Assembly (NCBI RefSeq): GCF_051650185.1
Contig: NZ_JBOFIN010000077.1
Coordinates: 38,309-102,308 of the forward strand
Source of the DNA: Scandinavium sp051650185
GTDB lineage: Bacteria; Pseudomonadota; Gammaproteobacteria; Enterobacterales; Enterobacteriaceae
Reading direction: 5' to 3'
DNA length: 64,000 nt
A program made the translations under genes and the position numbers. Positions 36,060-44,471 of the stretch are shown here, piece by piece (positions within the stretch are counted from its first letter, which is position 1; every line of letters begins with the position of its first letter). The notes beneath the pieces are model-generated. The model searched no databases, was not told where the DNA came from, and was given only the letters and a program-made list of their open reading frames with translations.

Positions 36060-38000
36060 GTGAATAAAGACGAGAAGAATCATAAAATGAAGAATGAATC
36101 TGTCCTGTTCAGTGGCAATGTGAACCGCGTCCCGCTCAAAGCCAGCCTGGCGGTGCTGGTCAGTCTGACGATTCTGGCAGGCTGCGGCACCGTCAAACCG
36201 GAGCCGTTTACCCAGGATGAGATCACCGCGCGGGTGAATAAAGATCGCGCGGCGATGTATAAAGATCAGGAGCCGATTTCCGCCCCGCTGTCGCTCTCCG
36301 ATGCGATGGCGCGCGCGCTGAAATACAACCTCGACTACCGGCTGAAACTGATGGAGACCGCGCTGGCCCGCGGTCTGCTGGATGTGTCTCAGCAGGACAT
36401 GCTGCCGAAGCTGATGACCGATGCAGGCTACCGCTGGCGAAATAACGACTCCGGCGGTACCAGCGTGGGGATCGACGATGGGCTGGTGAGCCTGCGCCCT
36501 TCCACCTCAGAGGAGCGCGAACATTTTATCGCCGATGCGACGTTCTCCTGGGATGTGCTGGACTTCGGCATGAGCTATTTTCGCGCCCGTCAGCAGGCGG
36601 ATGACGTCAATATCGCCGAAGAGCGCCGTCGCAAAGTGCTGCAAAACATCGTCCAGGAAGTGCGGGATGCTTACTGGCGAGCGTTAGGTGCTCAACAGCT
36701 TCTGGCGGAAAGCGCACCGCTCGCGGACCAGATCAACGATGCGCTGGAGAAAACCCGCAAAGCCGAACAGGCCGGGATCCTGCCGCCGGTTGAGGGGCTG
36801 GAATATCAGCGTTCGCTGCTCGACGCCATGAGCCTGCTTAACCAGAAACGCGAAGAGATGGAGCTGGCAAAAAGCCAGCTGGCGGCGCTGATCAACCTGC
36901 CGCCGGGCACGCCTTACACCCTGAAAGTGGAAACGCCTGCGCCGCTGACGCAGATGCCGAAAGACGCCAGCCAGCTTGAACAGATGGCGCTGGAGCGGCG
37001 TCCGGAGCTGCGTGAAGAGGATTACAAAGCCCGCATCGACAGCTACGAAACCAAACGCCAGATTGCCTCGCTGTTCCCGAACCTGAACCTGTTCGCCGGG
37101 ATCAACTACGACACCAACGACTACCTCTACAACAACAACTGGGTGCAGGGCGGCGTCGGCGTGTCGATGAACCTGTTTAAGCTGCTGAGCATTCCGGCTA
37201 TCAGCGAAACCAACGATGCGCGTGAAAAAACCGGCGATGCCCGCCGGATGGCGCTCAGTATGGCGGTCCTCACTCAGGTTCGCCTGTCGCTTGAGCGCTA
37301 CCGCCTGTCGGTTTACGACTACCAGATTTCCCAGCAATCGGCATGGGTCGATCAGCGTCTCGCCAGCATCTCCCGCGCGGGTTCGGATAACTCACTGACC
37401 AGCGATCTCGAAACCTTGCGCACGCAAGCCCGCTCCATCGTTTCACGCTTCCAGCAGGCTTCCTCCTACGCTCAGGCGCAGTCTGCCTATGGGCGAGTGC
37501 TGAACTCCGTCGGCATCGATTTAACGCCGGATAACGTGCAGAAAACGGACATTGCCTCGCTCTCCCGCCAGATTGATACCAGCCTGAAAACGGCGGAAAG
37601 CGAAGTGTTTATGCAGCAGGCGAATCTGGTGGCACAAAATCATCCGGTTGAGCTGCATCTGGGCCGCCTGCCGCGAGGGGTCGATCGCAATGCGGTTGCT
37701 CAGTCGATTCGCCACGTACTGGAAGCCAATCAGGTCACGCTGGGCTCTGGCCCGCAAACGCTCCAGCTGCAGATGGATTTCGTGTCGCTGGCAAGCCCGG
37801 GCGCACAGCGCGGGCAGTGGCAAATGCAGCTGGTTGACCCGAAAGGCACGCTGGTGTTGCAGCGTCAGTACCAAAGCTATCTGCCAGATACCGTGTCCAC
37901 AGGCTCGGTGCAGGCGCTGGCGGAAGCTGCCACCCTGTCGATCACCGGTGAAGTTCAACAGCAAAGCGGCGTGATCCCAACACCTGTCGGTACCCCGTAG
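36060..38000 (+). CDS. TolC-family outer-membrane efflux lipoprotein with extra C-terminal domain
   Basis: A 646-residue outer-membrane channel subunit. The N-terminus has a long basic leader, a hydrophobic run and a lipobox LAGC (Cys42 from the GTG start). The body has the two outer-membrane-efflux repeats with long coiled-coil helices (MARALKYNLDYRLKLME, ARQQADDVNIAEERRR, QMALERRPELREEDY). About 150 residues extend beyond the usual TolC/OprM length (roughly 500-646, from TAESEVFMQQANLV), forming a separate globular periplasmic domain of unknown role. The GTG at 36060 has GGAG 8 nt upstream; an ATG at 36087 with GAGAAG is the alternative. It lies 15 bp after the giant exoprotein gene and before three adaptor genes, so it is very likely the exit pore of that secretion unit. 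Confidence 0.88.
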   Translation: MNKDEKNHKMKNESVLFSGNVNRVPLKASLAVLVSLTILAGCGTVKPEPFTQDEITARVNKDRAAMYKDQEPISAPLSLSDAMARALKYNLDYRLKLMETALARGLLDVSQQDMLPKLMTDAGYRWRNNDSGGTSVGIDDGLVSLRPSTSEEREHFIADATFSWDVLDFGMSYFRARQQADDVNIAEERRRKVLQNIVQEVRDAYWRALGAQQLLAESAPLADQINDALEKTRKAEQAGILPPVEGLEYQRSLLDAMSLLNQKREEMELAKSQLAALINLPPGTPYTLKVETPAPLTQMPKDASQLEQMALERRPELREEDYKARIDSYETKRQIASLFPNLNLFAGINYDTNDYLYNNNWVQGGVGVSMNLFKLLSIPAISETNDAREKTGDARRMALSMAVLTQVRLSLERYRLSVYDYQISQQSAWVDQRLASISRAGSDNSLTSDLETLRTQARSIVSRFQQASSYAQAQSAYGRVLNSVGIDLTPDNVQKTDIASLSRQIDTSLKTAESEVFMQQANLVAQNHPVELHLGRLPRGVDRNAVAQSIRHVLEANQVTLGSGPQTLQLQMDFVSLASPGAQRGQWQMQLVDPKGTLVLQRQYQSYLPDTVSTGSVQALAEAATLSITGEVQQQSGVIPTPVGTP

Positions 38001-38025
38001 GAAAGCTGTCTGAAGGAGTGTGAAG

Positions 38026-38805
38026 ATGAAAATAAAGTTGCTTTGCGGGCTGCTGATGCTGCTGACGGTGACCAGCGTTCAGGCGCAGGAACCGGGGTCT
38101 GACGACAACGCCGTCCGTTTTCTGGTGCTCGCCAATCGCGAAAGTCCGCTTTCCAGCGTGGTGCCAGGGCGCATTGACAAGGTCAACGTCCAGCTGGGTG
38201 ACACGGTGAAAAAAGGAGAGCAACTGGCAGAGCTGGATTGCAGCGATCTGACCGCTCGCCGTGCTGCGGCACAGGCGGAATACCGGGCGGCACAGCTGCG
38301 CTATGAGGCGAAAGCCAAACTTCAGGGCCTGCAATCGGCGGCTGCGCTGGAAGTTGGCCTTGCTGCGGCTGACGTCAACCGCACCAAAGGCCAGATGGGG
38401 ATCTTTGATGCCCAACTGGCGCAGTGCAAATTTGTCGCGCCGTTCGACGGACGAGTGGCCAGAATTTATGTCCGCGAAGGCCAGGGCGTATCCGCTGGCG
38501 GTCAGGTTATCGATCTGGTGGCAAGCGGCACGCTGAAAGCCCGGCTGAATGTGCCCTCAGCGTGGATAGTGTGGCTGAAAACGGGTTCCACGCTGAATGC
38601 GCTGGTCGCGGAAACCGGTCAGCATTATCCGCTGACGGTGACCCATATCAGCGGACGCGTGGATGCCGTCAGTCAGACTATCGAGATTGAAACCACCTTC
38701 AGCCCCGAAGTGAAAGATCTGCTTCCGGGCATGAGCGGCCAGGCCGTTCCGGTATGCCCGGCGGACAAAGCCGATTGCGCGGGCAAAGGAACGACAAGTT
38801 CATGA
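38026..38805 (+). CDS. HlyD-family periplasmic adaptor (short)
   Basis: A 259-residue membrane-fusion protein with a signal peptide (residues 1-21, ending SVQAQ) instead of a membrane anchor. It shows the split lipoyl half-motifs VVPGRIDKVNVQLGDTVKKGEQLAEL and FVAPFDGRVARIYVREGQGVSAG around a helical hairpin (RAAAQAEYRAAQLRYEAKAK), followed by a beta-barrel and a C-terminus containing CPADKADC. It would bridge an inner-membrane partner and the TolC homologue. Start ATG 38026 has AAGGAG 7 nt upstream. Its stop overlaps the next start (ATGA), so it is translationally coupled to the second adaptor. Confidence 0.88.
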   Translation: MKIKLLCGLLMLLTVTSVQAQEPGSDDNAVRFLVLANRESPLSSVVPGRIDKVNVQLGDTVKKGEQLAELDCSDLTARRAAAQAEYRAAQLRYEAKAKLQGLQSAAALEVGLAAADVNRTKGQMGIFDAQLAQCKFVAPFDGRVARIYVREGQGVSAGGQVIDLVASGTLKARLNVPSAWIVWLKTGSTLNALVAETGQHYPLTVTHISGRVDAVSQTIEIETTFSPEVKDLLPGMSGQAVPVCPADKADCAGKGTTSS

Positions 38806-40154
38806 GTCACCTGCCCGTTTTTTATGCCCTGCTGACGCGTCTGGAACGTATTGAGAAAGCGAGCGAACTGGGCTTCGCCATCTGTAACGATACGCGCCAG
38901 CTGGTGAGCTATCGCCAGGCGGCGCTACTCAGCCTTTCCGCTACCGGCGCGCCAAAACTGGTCGGGCATTCAGGCTTAAGCACGCTCGACCGCAATACCC
39001 CTTATGCGCTGTGGCTGGTGCAGGTGTGCCAGCAGCTCGCGCCTCGCATCAAAGCACTGCCTGAAGCCGCGCCTGTTTTGCCGCTCAGCGCGGAGATGCT
39101 CGACGAAAAGCTGGCGGCCGACTGGCAGGAGTGGCTGCCGCCGAATGTCTGGGCGATCGCCCTGCGTGGGCCGGATCAGCAGGCTCACGCCCTGCTTCTG
39201 CTGGCCCGTGACGAGCCGTGGCCTGCCAGCCTGAACATGGACAGCGCTGAGTATTCCCTGCTGCAACTGTGCGGAACCTACGGCTACGCCTGGTGGTCGC
39301 TGGCGGTGAAACCTGCGCGAGCCAGGCGCTGGCTGGGTCTGAATCGCAAACGCGCCGTGCTCGGGTTACTGGCGCTGGTGCTGATTGCGCTCTGCATCCC
39401 GGTGCGAGACTACACCCTGGTGCCCGCTGAAATTATCTCCCTGCACAGCGATGTGATCGCCGCGCCCAATGACGGTGTGCTCAAGCGCATGCTGGTGCAG
39501 CCCAACACCGAGGTGAAAAAAGATCAGGTGCTGGCGCTGCTCGACGATACCACCCTGCAAAACCGTCTTGCTGTGGCAAACGCCGAACTGCAAACCGCCA
39601 ACGTCACGCTGCATCAGGCGTCACAGCAGGCCATTGAGGATCAGTCCGCCAAAGCCGACCTGGCGATGGCGATGGGTAAAATGCGCGAGAAACAGGTTGA
39701 AGTGGACGCCCTCAAACGCGAGCTGGCAAAGCTGACGATCCGCTCCCCGACGGACGGCGTGTTCGTCTATTCCGATCCCGATGACTGGGCCGGACGCCCG
39801 GTACAAACCGGCGAGCGAATCGGCCTGCTGGCGGACCCGGCTACCCTTGGCATTCGCGCCTGGGCCCCGGTGGCGGAATCCGTCAACCTGCGTCAGGGCG
39901 CACCGATGACGCTGTTTCTGAAAGTCGCCCCGCTCAGTCCGCTGGAGGGCAAGCTCAACTGGGCGGGCTATAAGGCCACCGAAGCCCCCAACGGCGTGGC
40001 GAGCTACCTGCTTCGTGGTTCGCTCGAAGGCGATCAAAGCGTGGCCCGCATTGGTCTGCAAGGCACAGCGCGAGTCGCTGGCGACTGGCGGCCGCTGGGC
40101 TATCTGTTACTGCGCCGGCCTTTGGCCACCGTCCGGGCGTGGGTTGGCGTGTAA
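38802..40154 (+). CDS. HlyD-family adaptor with GAF-like cytoplasmic N-terminal region
   Basis: A 450-residue protein. About 170 residues of probably cytoplasmic GAF-like sequence (LTRLERIEKASELGFAICND, SYRQAALLSL) precede one membrane helix near residues 186-205 (AVLGLLALVLIALCIPV). After it come the periplasmic adaptor parts: the first lipoyl half (VIAAPNDGVLKRMLVQPNTEVKKDQ), a coiled-coil hairpin (about 245-315), the second half (LTIRSPTDGVFVYSDPDDWAGRPV) and a beta-barrel. A cytoplasmic sensory-type domain on an adaptor is unusual for type I secretion. The ATG overlaps the previous stop by 4 bp, and its TAA overlaps the next ATG by one base. The GAF assignment rests on pattern only. Confidence 0.82.
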   Translation: MSHLPVFYALLTRLERIEKASELGFAICNDTRQLVSYRQAALLSLSATGAPKLVGHSGLSTLDRNTPYALWLVQVCQQLAPRIKALPEAAPVLPLSAEMLDEKLAADWQEWLPPNVWAIALRGPDQQAHALLLLARDEPWPASLNMDSAEYSLLQLCGTYGYAWWSLAVKPARARRWLGLNRKRAVLGLLALVLIALCIPVRDYTLVPAEIISLHSDVIAAPNDGVLKRMLVQPNTEVKKDQVLALLDDTTLQNRLAVANAELQTANVTLHQASQQAIEDQSAKADLAMAMGKMREKQVEVDALKRELAKLTIRSPTDGVFVYSDPDDWAGRPVQTGERIGLLADPATLGIRAWAPVAESVNLRQGAPMTLFLKVAPLSPLEGKLNWAGYKATEAPNGVASYLLRGSLEGDQSVARIGLQGTARVAGDWRPLGYLLLRRPLATVRAWVGV

Positions 40155-42277
40155 TGGACGCCGCACGCCCTCTTCTCACTCCAGCCACGCAGACCCCGCC
40201 CTGGCCGCAGCTGCGCGACGAACTGCGCCTGCATTCGGCCAGCGCCAACCGCGATGGCTCCCCGGCCTGGCATCTGGCTGACCCGGTGCGCAATCTGTTC
40301 TTTCGCCTCGGCTGGCTGGAGATGGAAATCCTCCAGCGCTGGTCACTGGGGTCGGCGGAAAAAATTGCCGCCGCTATCGAGACGGAAACCACGCTGTTTG
40401 TTGAAGAGCAGGACGTGGTGGAGTTCGTGGTTTATCTCCAGCAACAGCAGCTGCTGCGCAATGCCCGCTATCGCCCGGAAAAATCGCTCTGGCAGCACCT
40501 GCTGCATACCTATCTGTTTATCCGCATTCCCCTTATCCACCCGCAACGAATGCTGCAGGCGCTGCTGCCGTGGGTGAACGGCTTGTTCAGCCTGCCGTTT
40601 TTGCTGCTGACGCTGTTGGTGGCGCTGACCGGGATCGTGCTGGCAACACGTCAGTGGGATAGCGTTGTCGCCAGCCTGCACAATGCGGTGAGCTGGCACG
40701 GGGCGCTGGCCTTCGCTGTCGCGCTGGTTTTTTCCAAACTCTGGCACGAATTAGGCCACGCCTTTACGGCCACCCGGCACGGCGTGCGCGTCGGGCATAT
40801 GGGTGTGGCGTTGTTAGTCATGCTGCCGATGGCGTACACCGACACGGGCGAAAGCTGGAAGCTCTCACGCTCTACTGAGCGTTTTCGCATCGCCGCCGCC
40901 GGGATTGTTTCCGAACTGGTGTTAGCTGGCTGGGCCACCTTTTTGTGGTCCTTCGCGCCCGAAGGCAGCATCAAAAATGCGCTGTTTTTCCTCGCCACTA
41001 CCGCCTGGGTGATGACCGTGGTGGTCAATGCCAGCCCGTTTATGCGCTTTGACGGCTATTTTATTCTCAGCGATCTGCTCGATTTTCCCGGCCTGCACGA
41101 ACGTGCGGGCAACTGGGCCAAACGCTGGCTGCGCTGGCATCTTATTGGCCTGCGCGATCCGCTGCCGGATAACGTCACTCCAGCCTTCGCCCGCTTCCTT
41201 ACCCTGTTTGCTTTTGTCACCTGGATCTACCGTTTGATGCTGTTCATCGGCATCGCGTTAGTGGTCTATCACGCGTTTTTTAAAGCGCTGGGCGTCATTC
41301 TTTTTCTGGTGGAAATCATGACTTTTGTGGTGTACCCCGTGTGGCGCGAGCTGCGCATCTGGTGTGAGCGTCGCAGTGAAATTCAGCCCCGCCGCCGCTG
41401 GCGACTGCTAGCGCTGCTGGCGGTTCTGGCGGTATTGCTCTTTGTTCCGTGGTCCGGGCGTGTGTCGCTCGACGGCGTGTTTGAAAGTGCGCTGGTGCAG
41501 CCTGTCTACACCCCTTTCCCGGCGAAGCTGACGCAAATTCACGTCAGCGATGGCGAACGAGTGAAAGCCGGACAGGCGCTTTTCGAGCTTCAGGCCTCTG
41601 TGCCGCAGGATGCGCAGGATCGCGCTCGCGCCCTGCATCAGGCATGGGAAAACAGTGCGCGGGGTGCACTAGCTCTGGCAAAAGACGGCCCGGCCAAACA
41701 GGTCGTGGCCGAGCAGATGATGCGCCAGTATCAGCTTGAAGCCAGCGCCGGAGCCATTGAGCTGCAACGGTTAAGACTGGTTGCCGCAGAAGACGGCGTG
41801 GTGACCGACAGCGATATCACTTTACAGCCGGGAAACTGGGTTTCACCCGGTGAGCCCATCGCGAGAGTGATAGACGATCGCCACTGGCGTGTGCGAGCAC
41901 TGGTGCGCGAGGAAGATCTCTCCCGCATCACCACAGGCGCGCGAGCAAAAGTCTGGTTGAGCGGGCGGTGGGAACCTCTGATTGGGGAAGTTGTATCCGT
42001 CGATCATGAAGCTGTGAAAACGCTGCCTTCGCTGATCCTGGCCAAAAATCACGGCGGCCCGGTTACTCTCAACGCTCAGGCTCCGGTGAAAGATCTGCGC
42101 CCGGACAGCGTCTGGTATCGCGTGTCCATTGAGGGCGAAACCGCTGACCACAACGTGGGCCATGAGCAGACGGTGCAGGTTGCGATCAACACGGAGAAAC
42201 AAAGCCTCGCGCACCGCTGGCTGAACAGCATTATTTTGATGCTGATCCAGCAAACGGGATTTGGCAAAGAGGCGTAG
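40154..42277 (+). CDS. M50 site-2-protease-like membrane protein fused to a HlyD-like domain
   Basis: A 707-residue multi-domain membrane protein. Residues 1-110 form a cytoplasmic region resembling the PqqD-like/winged region of peptide-export proteins. A polytopic M50 core follows with the zinc motif HELGH (His198, Glu199, His202) and the second signature NASPFMRFDG (Asn292, Asp300), so all expected metal ligands are present. More membrane helices lead to a final one near residue 425 (LLALLAVLAVLLFVPWSG). The C-terminus is a HlyD-like adaptor (HVSDGERVKAGQALFELQA, then LVAAEDGVVTDSDITLQPGNW). Proteins of this build are annotated as site-2-protease/HlyD efflux proteins. Here it closes the exoprotein operon in the place where an ABC ATPase would be expected. 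A GTG 15 bp upstream was rejected in favour of the ATG overlapping the previous stop. Confidence 0.87.
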   Translation: MDAARPLLTPATQTPPWPQLRDELRLHSASANRDGSPAWHLADPVRNLFFRLGWLEMEILQRWSLGSAEKIAAAIETETTLFVEEQDVVEFVVYLQQQQLLRNARYRPEKSLWQHLLHTYLFIRIPLIHPQRMLQALLPWVNGLFSLPFLLLTLLVALTGIVLATRQWDSVVASLHNAVSWHGALAFAVALVFSKLWHELGHAFTATRHGVRVGHMGVALLVMLPMAYTDTGESWKLSRSTERFRIAAAGIVSELVLAGWATFLWSFAPEGSIKNALFFLATTAWVMTVVVNASPFMRFDGYFILSDLLDFPGLHERAGNWAKRWLRWHLIGLRDPLPDNVTPAFARFLTLFAFVTWIYRLMLFIGIALVVYHAFFKALGVILFLVEIMTFVVYPVWRELRIWCERRSEIQPRRRWRLLALLAVLAVLLFVPWSGRVSLDGVFESALVQPVYTPFPAKLTQIHVSDGERVKAGQALFELQASVPQDAQDRARALHQAWENSARGALALAKDGPAKQVVAEQMMRQYQLEASAGAIELQRLRLVAAEDGVVTDSDITLQPGNWVSPGEPIARVIDDRHWRVRALVREEDLSRITTGARAKVWLSGRWEPLIGEVVSVDHEAVKTLPSLILAKNHGGPVTLNAQAPVKDLRPDSVWYRVSIEGETADHNVGHEQTVQVAINTEKQSLAHRWLNSIILMLIQQTGFGKEA

Positions 42278-42378
42278 CAGTATTTAAGTCAAACTTAACT
42301 ATCAAAACGGGTAGCTCGCGCTTTTTGGCGGGCTGTTTACAATGGAAACTCCCCTCAATTCGATTTCACAGACCCTGA

Positions 42379-43362
42379 ATGCACAGCCATTACGATACGT
42401 TAAAGGTCACTCACCACGCGACGACGGAAGAACTTAAACGCGCCTGGAAACGTTTATCCTTCCTTAATCATCCGGACCGTTTTCCGGAAGATAAACGGCA
42501 GGCCCAGACCGAGATAATCAAAGCCATCAACGAAGCATGGCGGATCCTGGGCGACAGCGAATCGCGCAGGCGCTATGACCAGTGGCTCGATCAGCAGCAA
42601 GCCACTGAAAGGCAAACCGCAGGCGCGCAGTACGACAGCGCGTGGTGGGAGCAACAAAAAAGAACCGAGCAGGAGTACGCCGAATTCTGGCGGCAGGTGG
42701 AATCGCTGTGGGAAGAAGAATACCAGCTACAGAAGTGCAAGGAGCAGTGGTTCAGGGAACGCCGTCGGGAAGATTTGCGCAATGACATTGCGGAGAAATC
42801 AGCCGCCGTGAAATCGTTTATCGCTGAAACGCGAGTGGTTGATCGCAGCAAAAAGCTTGTACGTCGGTTGGTGAAAATTGCATTGGGGATTGGCGGATTA
42901 ATCCTCGCGGGCGGCGCGGTGGGGATCATCAACGAGGCCATGAAAGGCGCATCACAAAGCCAGGCCACAAACTATGTTGCGCCTGCTGCGCCCACTCGCG
43001 AAGATAATCTGGCGACGTTTTATCAGGGGATGAAAGACTATATCGCGCAGGCCAACCAGCAATTGCCGAAAACCGCCTCAAAAGGCGTGACGCTCGATGC
43101 GCTTCAGGCTGAAGAGAACACGCTGATGTACGTCTTTACGGTTAACGCCAGCTTCAGTAAAGGCTATTCAAAAGCCCGATTACGGCAGAATTTGCTGGAT
43201 GCCTTCGATCACGGCAACCTGAAGAAGGTGTGCAGTCTGGGGGAGACGAAACCGGGCGTGCCGGAAGATTTTCAGTTTGCCTATCGCTATCACTACCGTG
43301 ACCAGACGGTCACCGTCAGTTTGCCCTTTAGCGAAGCTTGCCCGGCAGCAAACCTCTTCTGA
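42379..43362 (+). CDS. Membrane-anchored J-domain protein
   Basis: A 327-residue protein with an N-terminal J domain (residues 1-70; HPD at about 34-36 in FLNHPDRFPE), which would stimulate DnaK ATPase activity. A long charged helical region follows (about 75-165, rich in Glu/Arg/Trp/Gln). One membrane helix lies near residues 172-192 (ALGIGGLILAGGAVGII), and a C-terminal domain of about 130 residues I do not recognise follows, with two Cys. The J domain would be cytoplasmic and the C-terminal part periplasmic. It begins 101 bp after the export operon on the same strand, so co-expression is possible but not shown. It lacks the Gly/Phe and zinc regions of DnaJ, so it is a type III J protein. 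Confidence 0.85.
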   Translation: MHSHYDTLKVTHHATTEELKRAWKRLSFLNHPDRFPEDKRQAQTEIIKAINEAWRILGDSESRRRYDQWLDQQQATERQTAGAQYDSAWWEQQKRTEQEYAEFWRQVESLWEEEYQLQKCKEQWFRERRREDLRNDIAEKSAAVKSFIAETRVVDRSKKLVRRLVKIALGIGGLILAGGAVGIINEAMKGASQSQATNYVAPAAPTREDNLATFYQGMKDYIAQANQQLPKTASKGVTLDALQAEENTLMYVFTVNASFSKGYSKARLRQNLLDAFDHGNLKKVCSLGETKPGVPEDFQFAYRYHYRDQTVTVSLPFSEACPAANLF

Positions 43363-43387
43363 GGCTCGCCGCCGGGAAGTATGACGG

Positions 43388-44299
43388 TTAACTGGCTTTC
43401 AGGGCCTGTGCTTCGCGCAATGCGATGCGCAGGTTGTCGTTGTTCTCACTCAGTATTTCGCGCGCCTGCCACGCATCCAGCCCGCTCATCAGCATCAGCA
43501 TCGCCGTGCGGCAATGATGGTTACACTGTTCCAGCGCCGTTTTGGCCTGAGCACGCTGGCAGCCGGTAATCTCCATCACCAGCGCAATCTGCCTTTCCTG
43601 CCAGCGCGTGGTGTTGGCCTGCACGTCGACACGCACGTTGCTGTAAACCCGCCCGCTGCGGATAGCGATGCCGGTTGTCAGCATGGTCAGAATTTGCTTC
43701 TGCGCGAGATGGGCTTTCGGGTTGTTGAACCCGGCGACCACTTCCGCTCCTGTCGGTGGCACGACGGCGATATCGGCTAACTGCGCAGCTTCACTTGCCG
43801 CGTCCTGAGTGATGATGGCGGTTCTTGCACCGATCGACCACGCATAGCGCAGCGCGCCCCACAGCCACGGGGTTTTCCCGCTGACGCTCAGGCCCACCAG
43901 CATGTCGCTATTGCTGAAGGCAATAACCTCAAGATCCTTCACGCCGCGCTCGTAATCAGAAGCGACGCCCTCTTCGGTTTTGATCATCGACTGCGCGCCG
44001 CCGGCAATCAGCGCCATCAGCGAGTGCTTGTTATCCGGCGCAAATTCTCCTGCGGCAATTACCGCTGCGCGCCCGGAGGCTCCGGCTCCCGCCAGAATGA
44101 CGCGCCCACCCCGGCTCAGCGTAGCGGCGGCATTGTCCACCAGACGTGTGATGTCCGGCAGACAGGAGGCAATAGCATCGTTGACCTGTTTATCTTCCCT
44201 GTTGATAAGTGCCAGCATGTCGTGGGTAGCGAGTTTATCGATATCCACGGTGGCGGCGTTGCGACGTTCCATTGCATGACCCCTTGGCTTTATGCTCAT
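43388..44299 (-). CDS. MurQ-like N-acetylmuramic acid 6-phosphate etherase (divergent paralogue)
   Basis: A 303-residue cytoplasmic SIS-domain enzyme of the MurQ/GCKR family, which cleaves the lactyl ether of MurNAc-6-phosphate in cell-wall recycling. The phosphosugar site GAGASGR, the second SIS motif SVSGKTPW and the C-terminal UBA-like helices (GLDAWQAREILSENNDNLRIALREA) are clear. The usual ECPPTF segment after GAG(T)SGR is replaced by GEFAPD, but the two Glu residues aligned with the catalytic pair (GEF and TEEG) are kept. It is therefore probably active, perhaps on a related substrate. The start at 44299 is decided by an AAGGAGG 5 nt upstream; a longer reading starting at 44320 would run through that ribosome site. 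No murP-type PTS gene lies beside it. Confidence 0.85.
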   Translation of the reverse strand: MSIKPRGHAMERRNAATVDIDKLATHDMLALINREDKQVNDAIASCLPDITRLVDNAAATLSRGGRVILAGAGASGRAAVIAAGEFAPDNKHSLMALIAGGAQSMIKTEEGVASDYERGVKDLEVIAFSNSDMLVGLSVSGKTPWLWGALRYAWSIGARTAIITQDAASEAAQLADIAVVPPTGAEVVAGFNNPKAHLAQKQILTMLTTGIAIRSGRVYSNVRVDVQANTTRWQERQIALVMEITGCQRAQAKTALEQCNHHCRTAMLMLMSGLDAWQAREILSENNDNLRIALREAQALKAS

Positions 44300-44304
44300 A
44301 ACAC

Positions 44305-44311
44305 CCTCCTT
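44305..44311 (-). promoter_or_regulatory. Ribosome binding site that fixes the MurQ-like start
   Basis: AAGGAGG on the minus strand lies 5 nt before ATG 44299. It is inside the longer open frame that begins at 44320, which argues against that upstream start. Confidence 0.75.
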
Positions 44312-44471
44312 TGTAAGCATCCATAGCCACTATAAGGATATTCCTGGAAAGAACCTGCGAGTACCGTCACGCTTCCCCGGGAAGCCGCATAACTTTCCTT
44401 TTCTTTACCAGCCTTTAAAAAAACCACCCTGACGGCGATAATGATGACTTTGTGGTTATCCTGGACCTCAC

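Noticed and set aside
42310..42340. Possible terminator between the M50-HlyD and J-domain genes
   Set aside because: The arms AGCTCGC and GCGGGCT contain a mismatch and the Ts lie in the loop rather than after the stem.
44300..44320. Longer MurQ-like reading starting at 44320
   Set aside because: The extra codons include the AAGGAGG ribosome site that serves ATG 44299.
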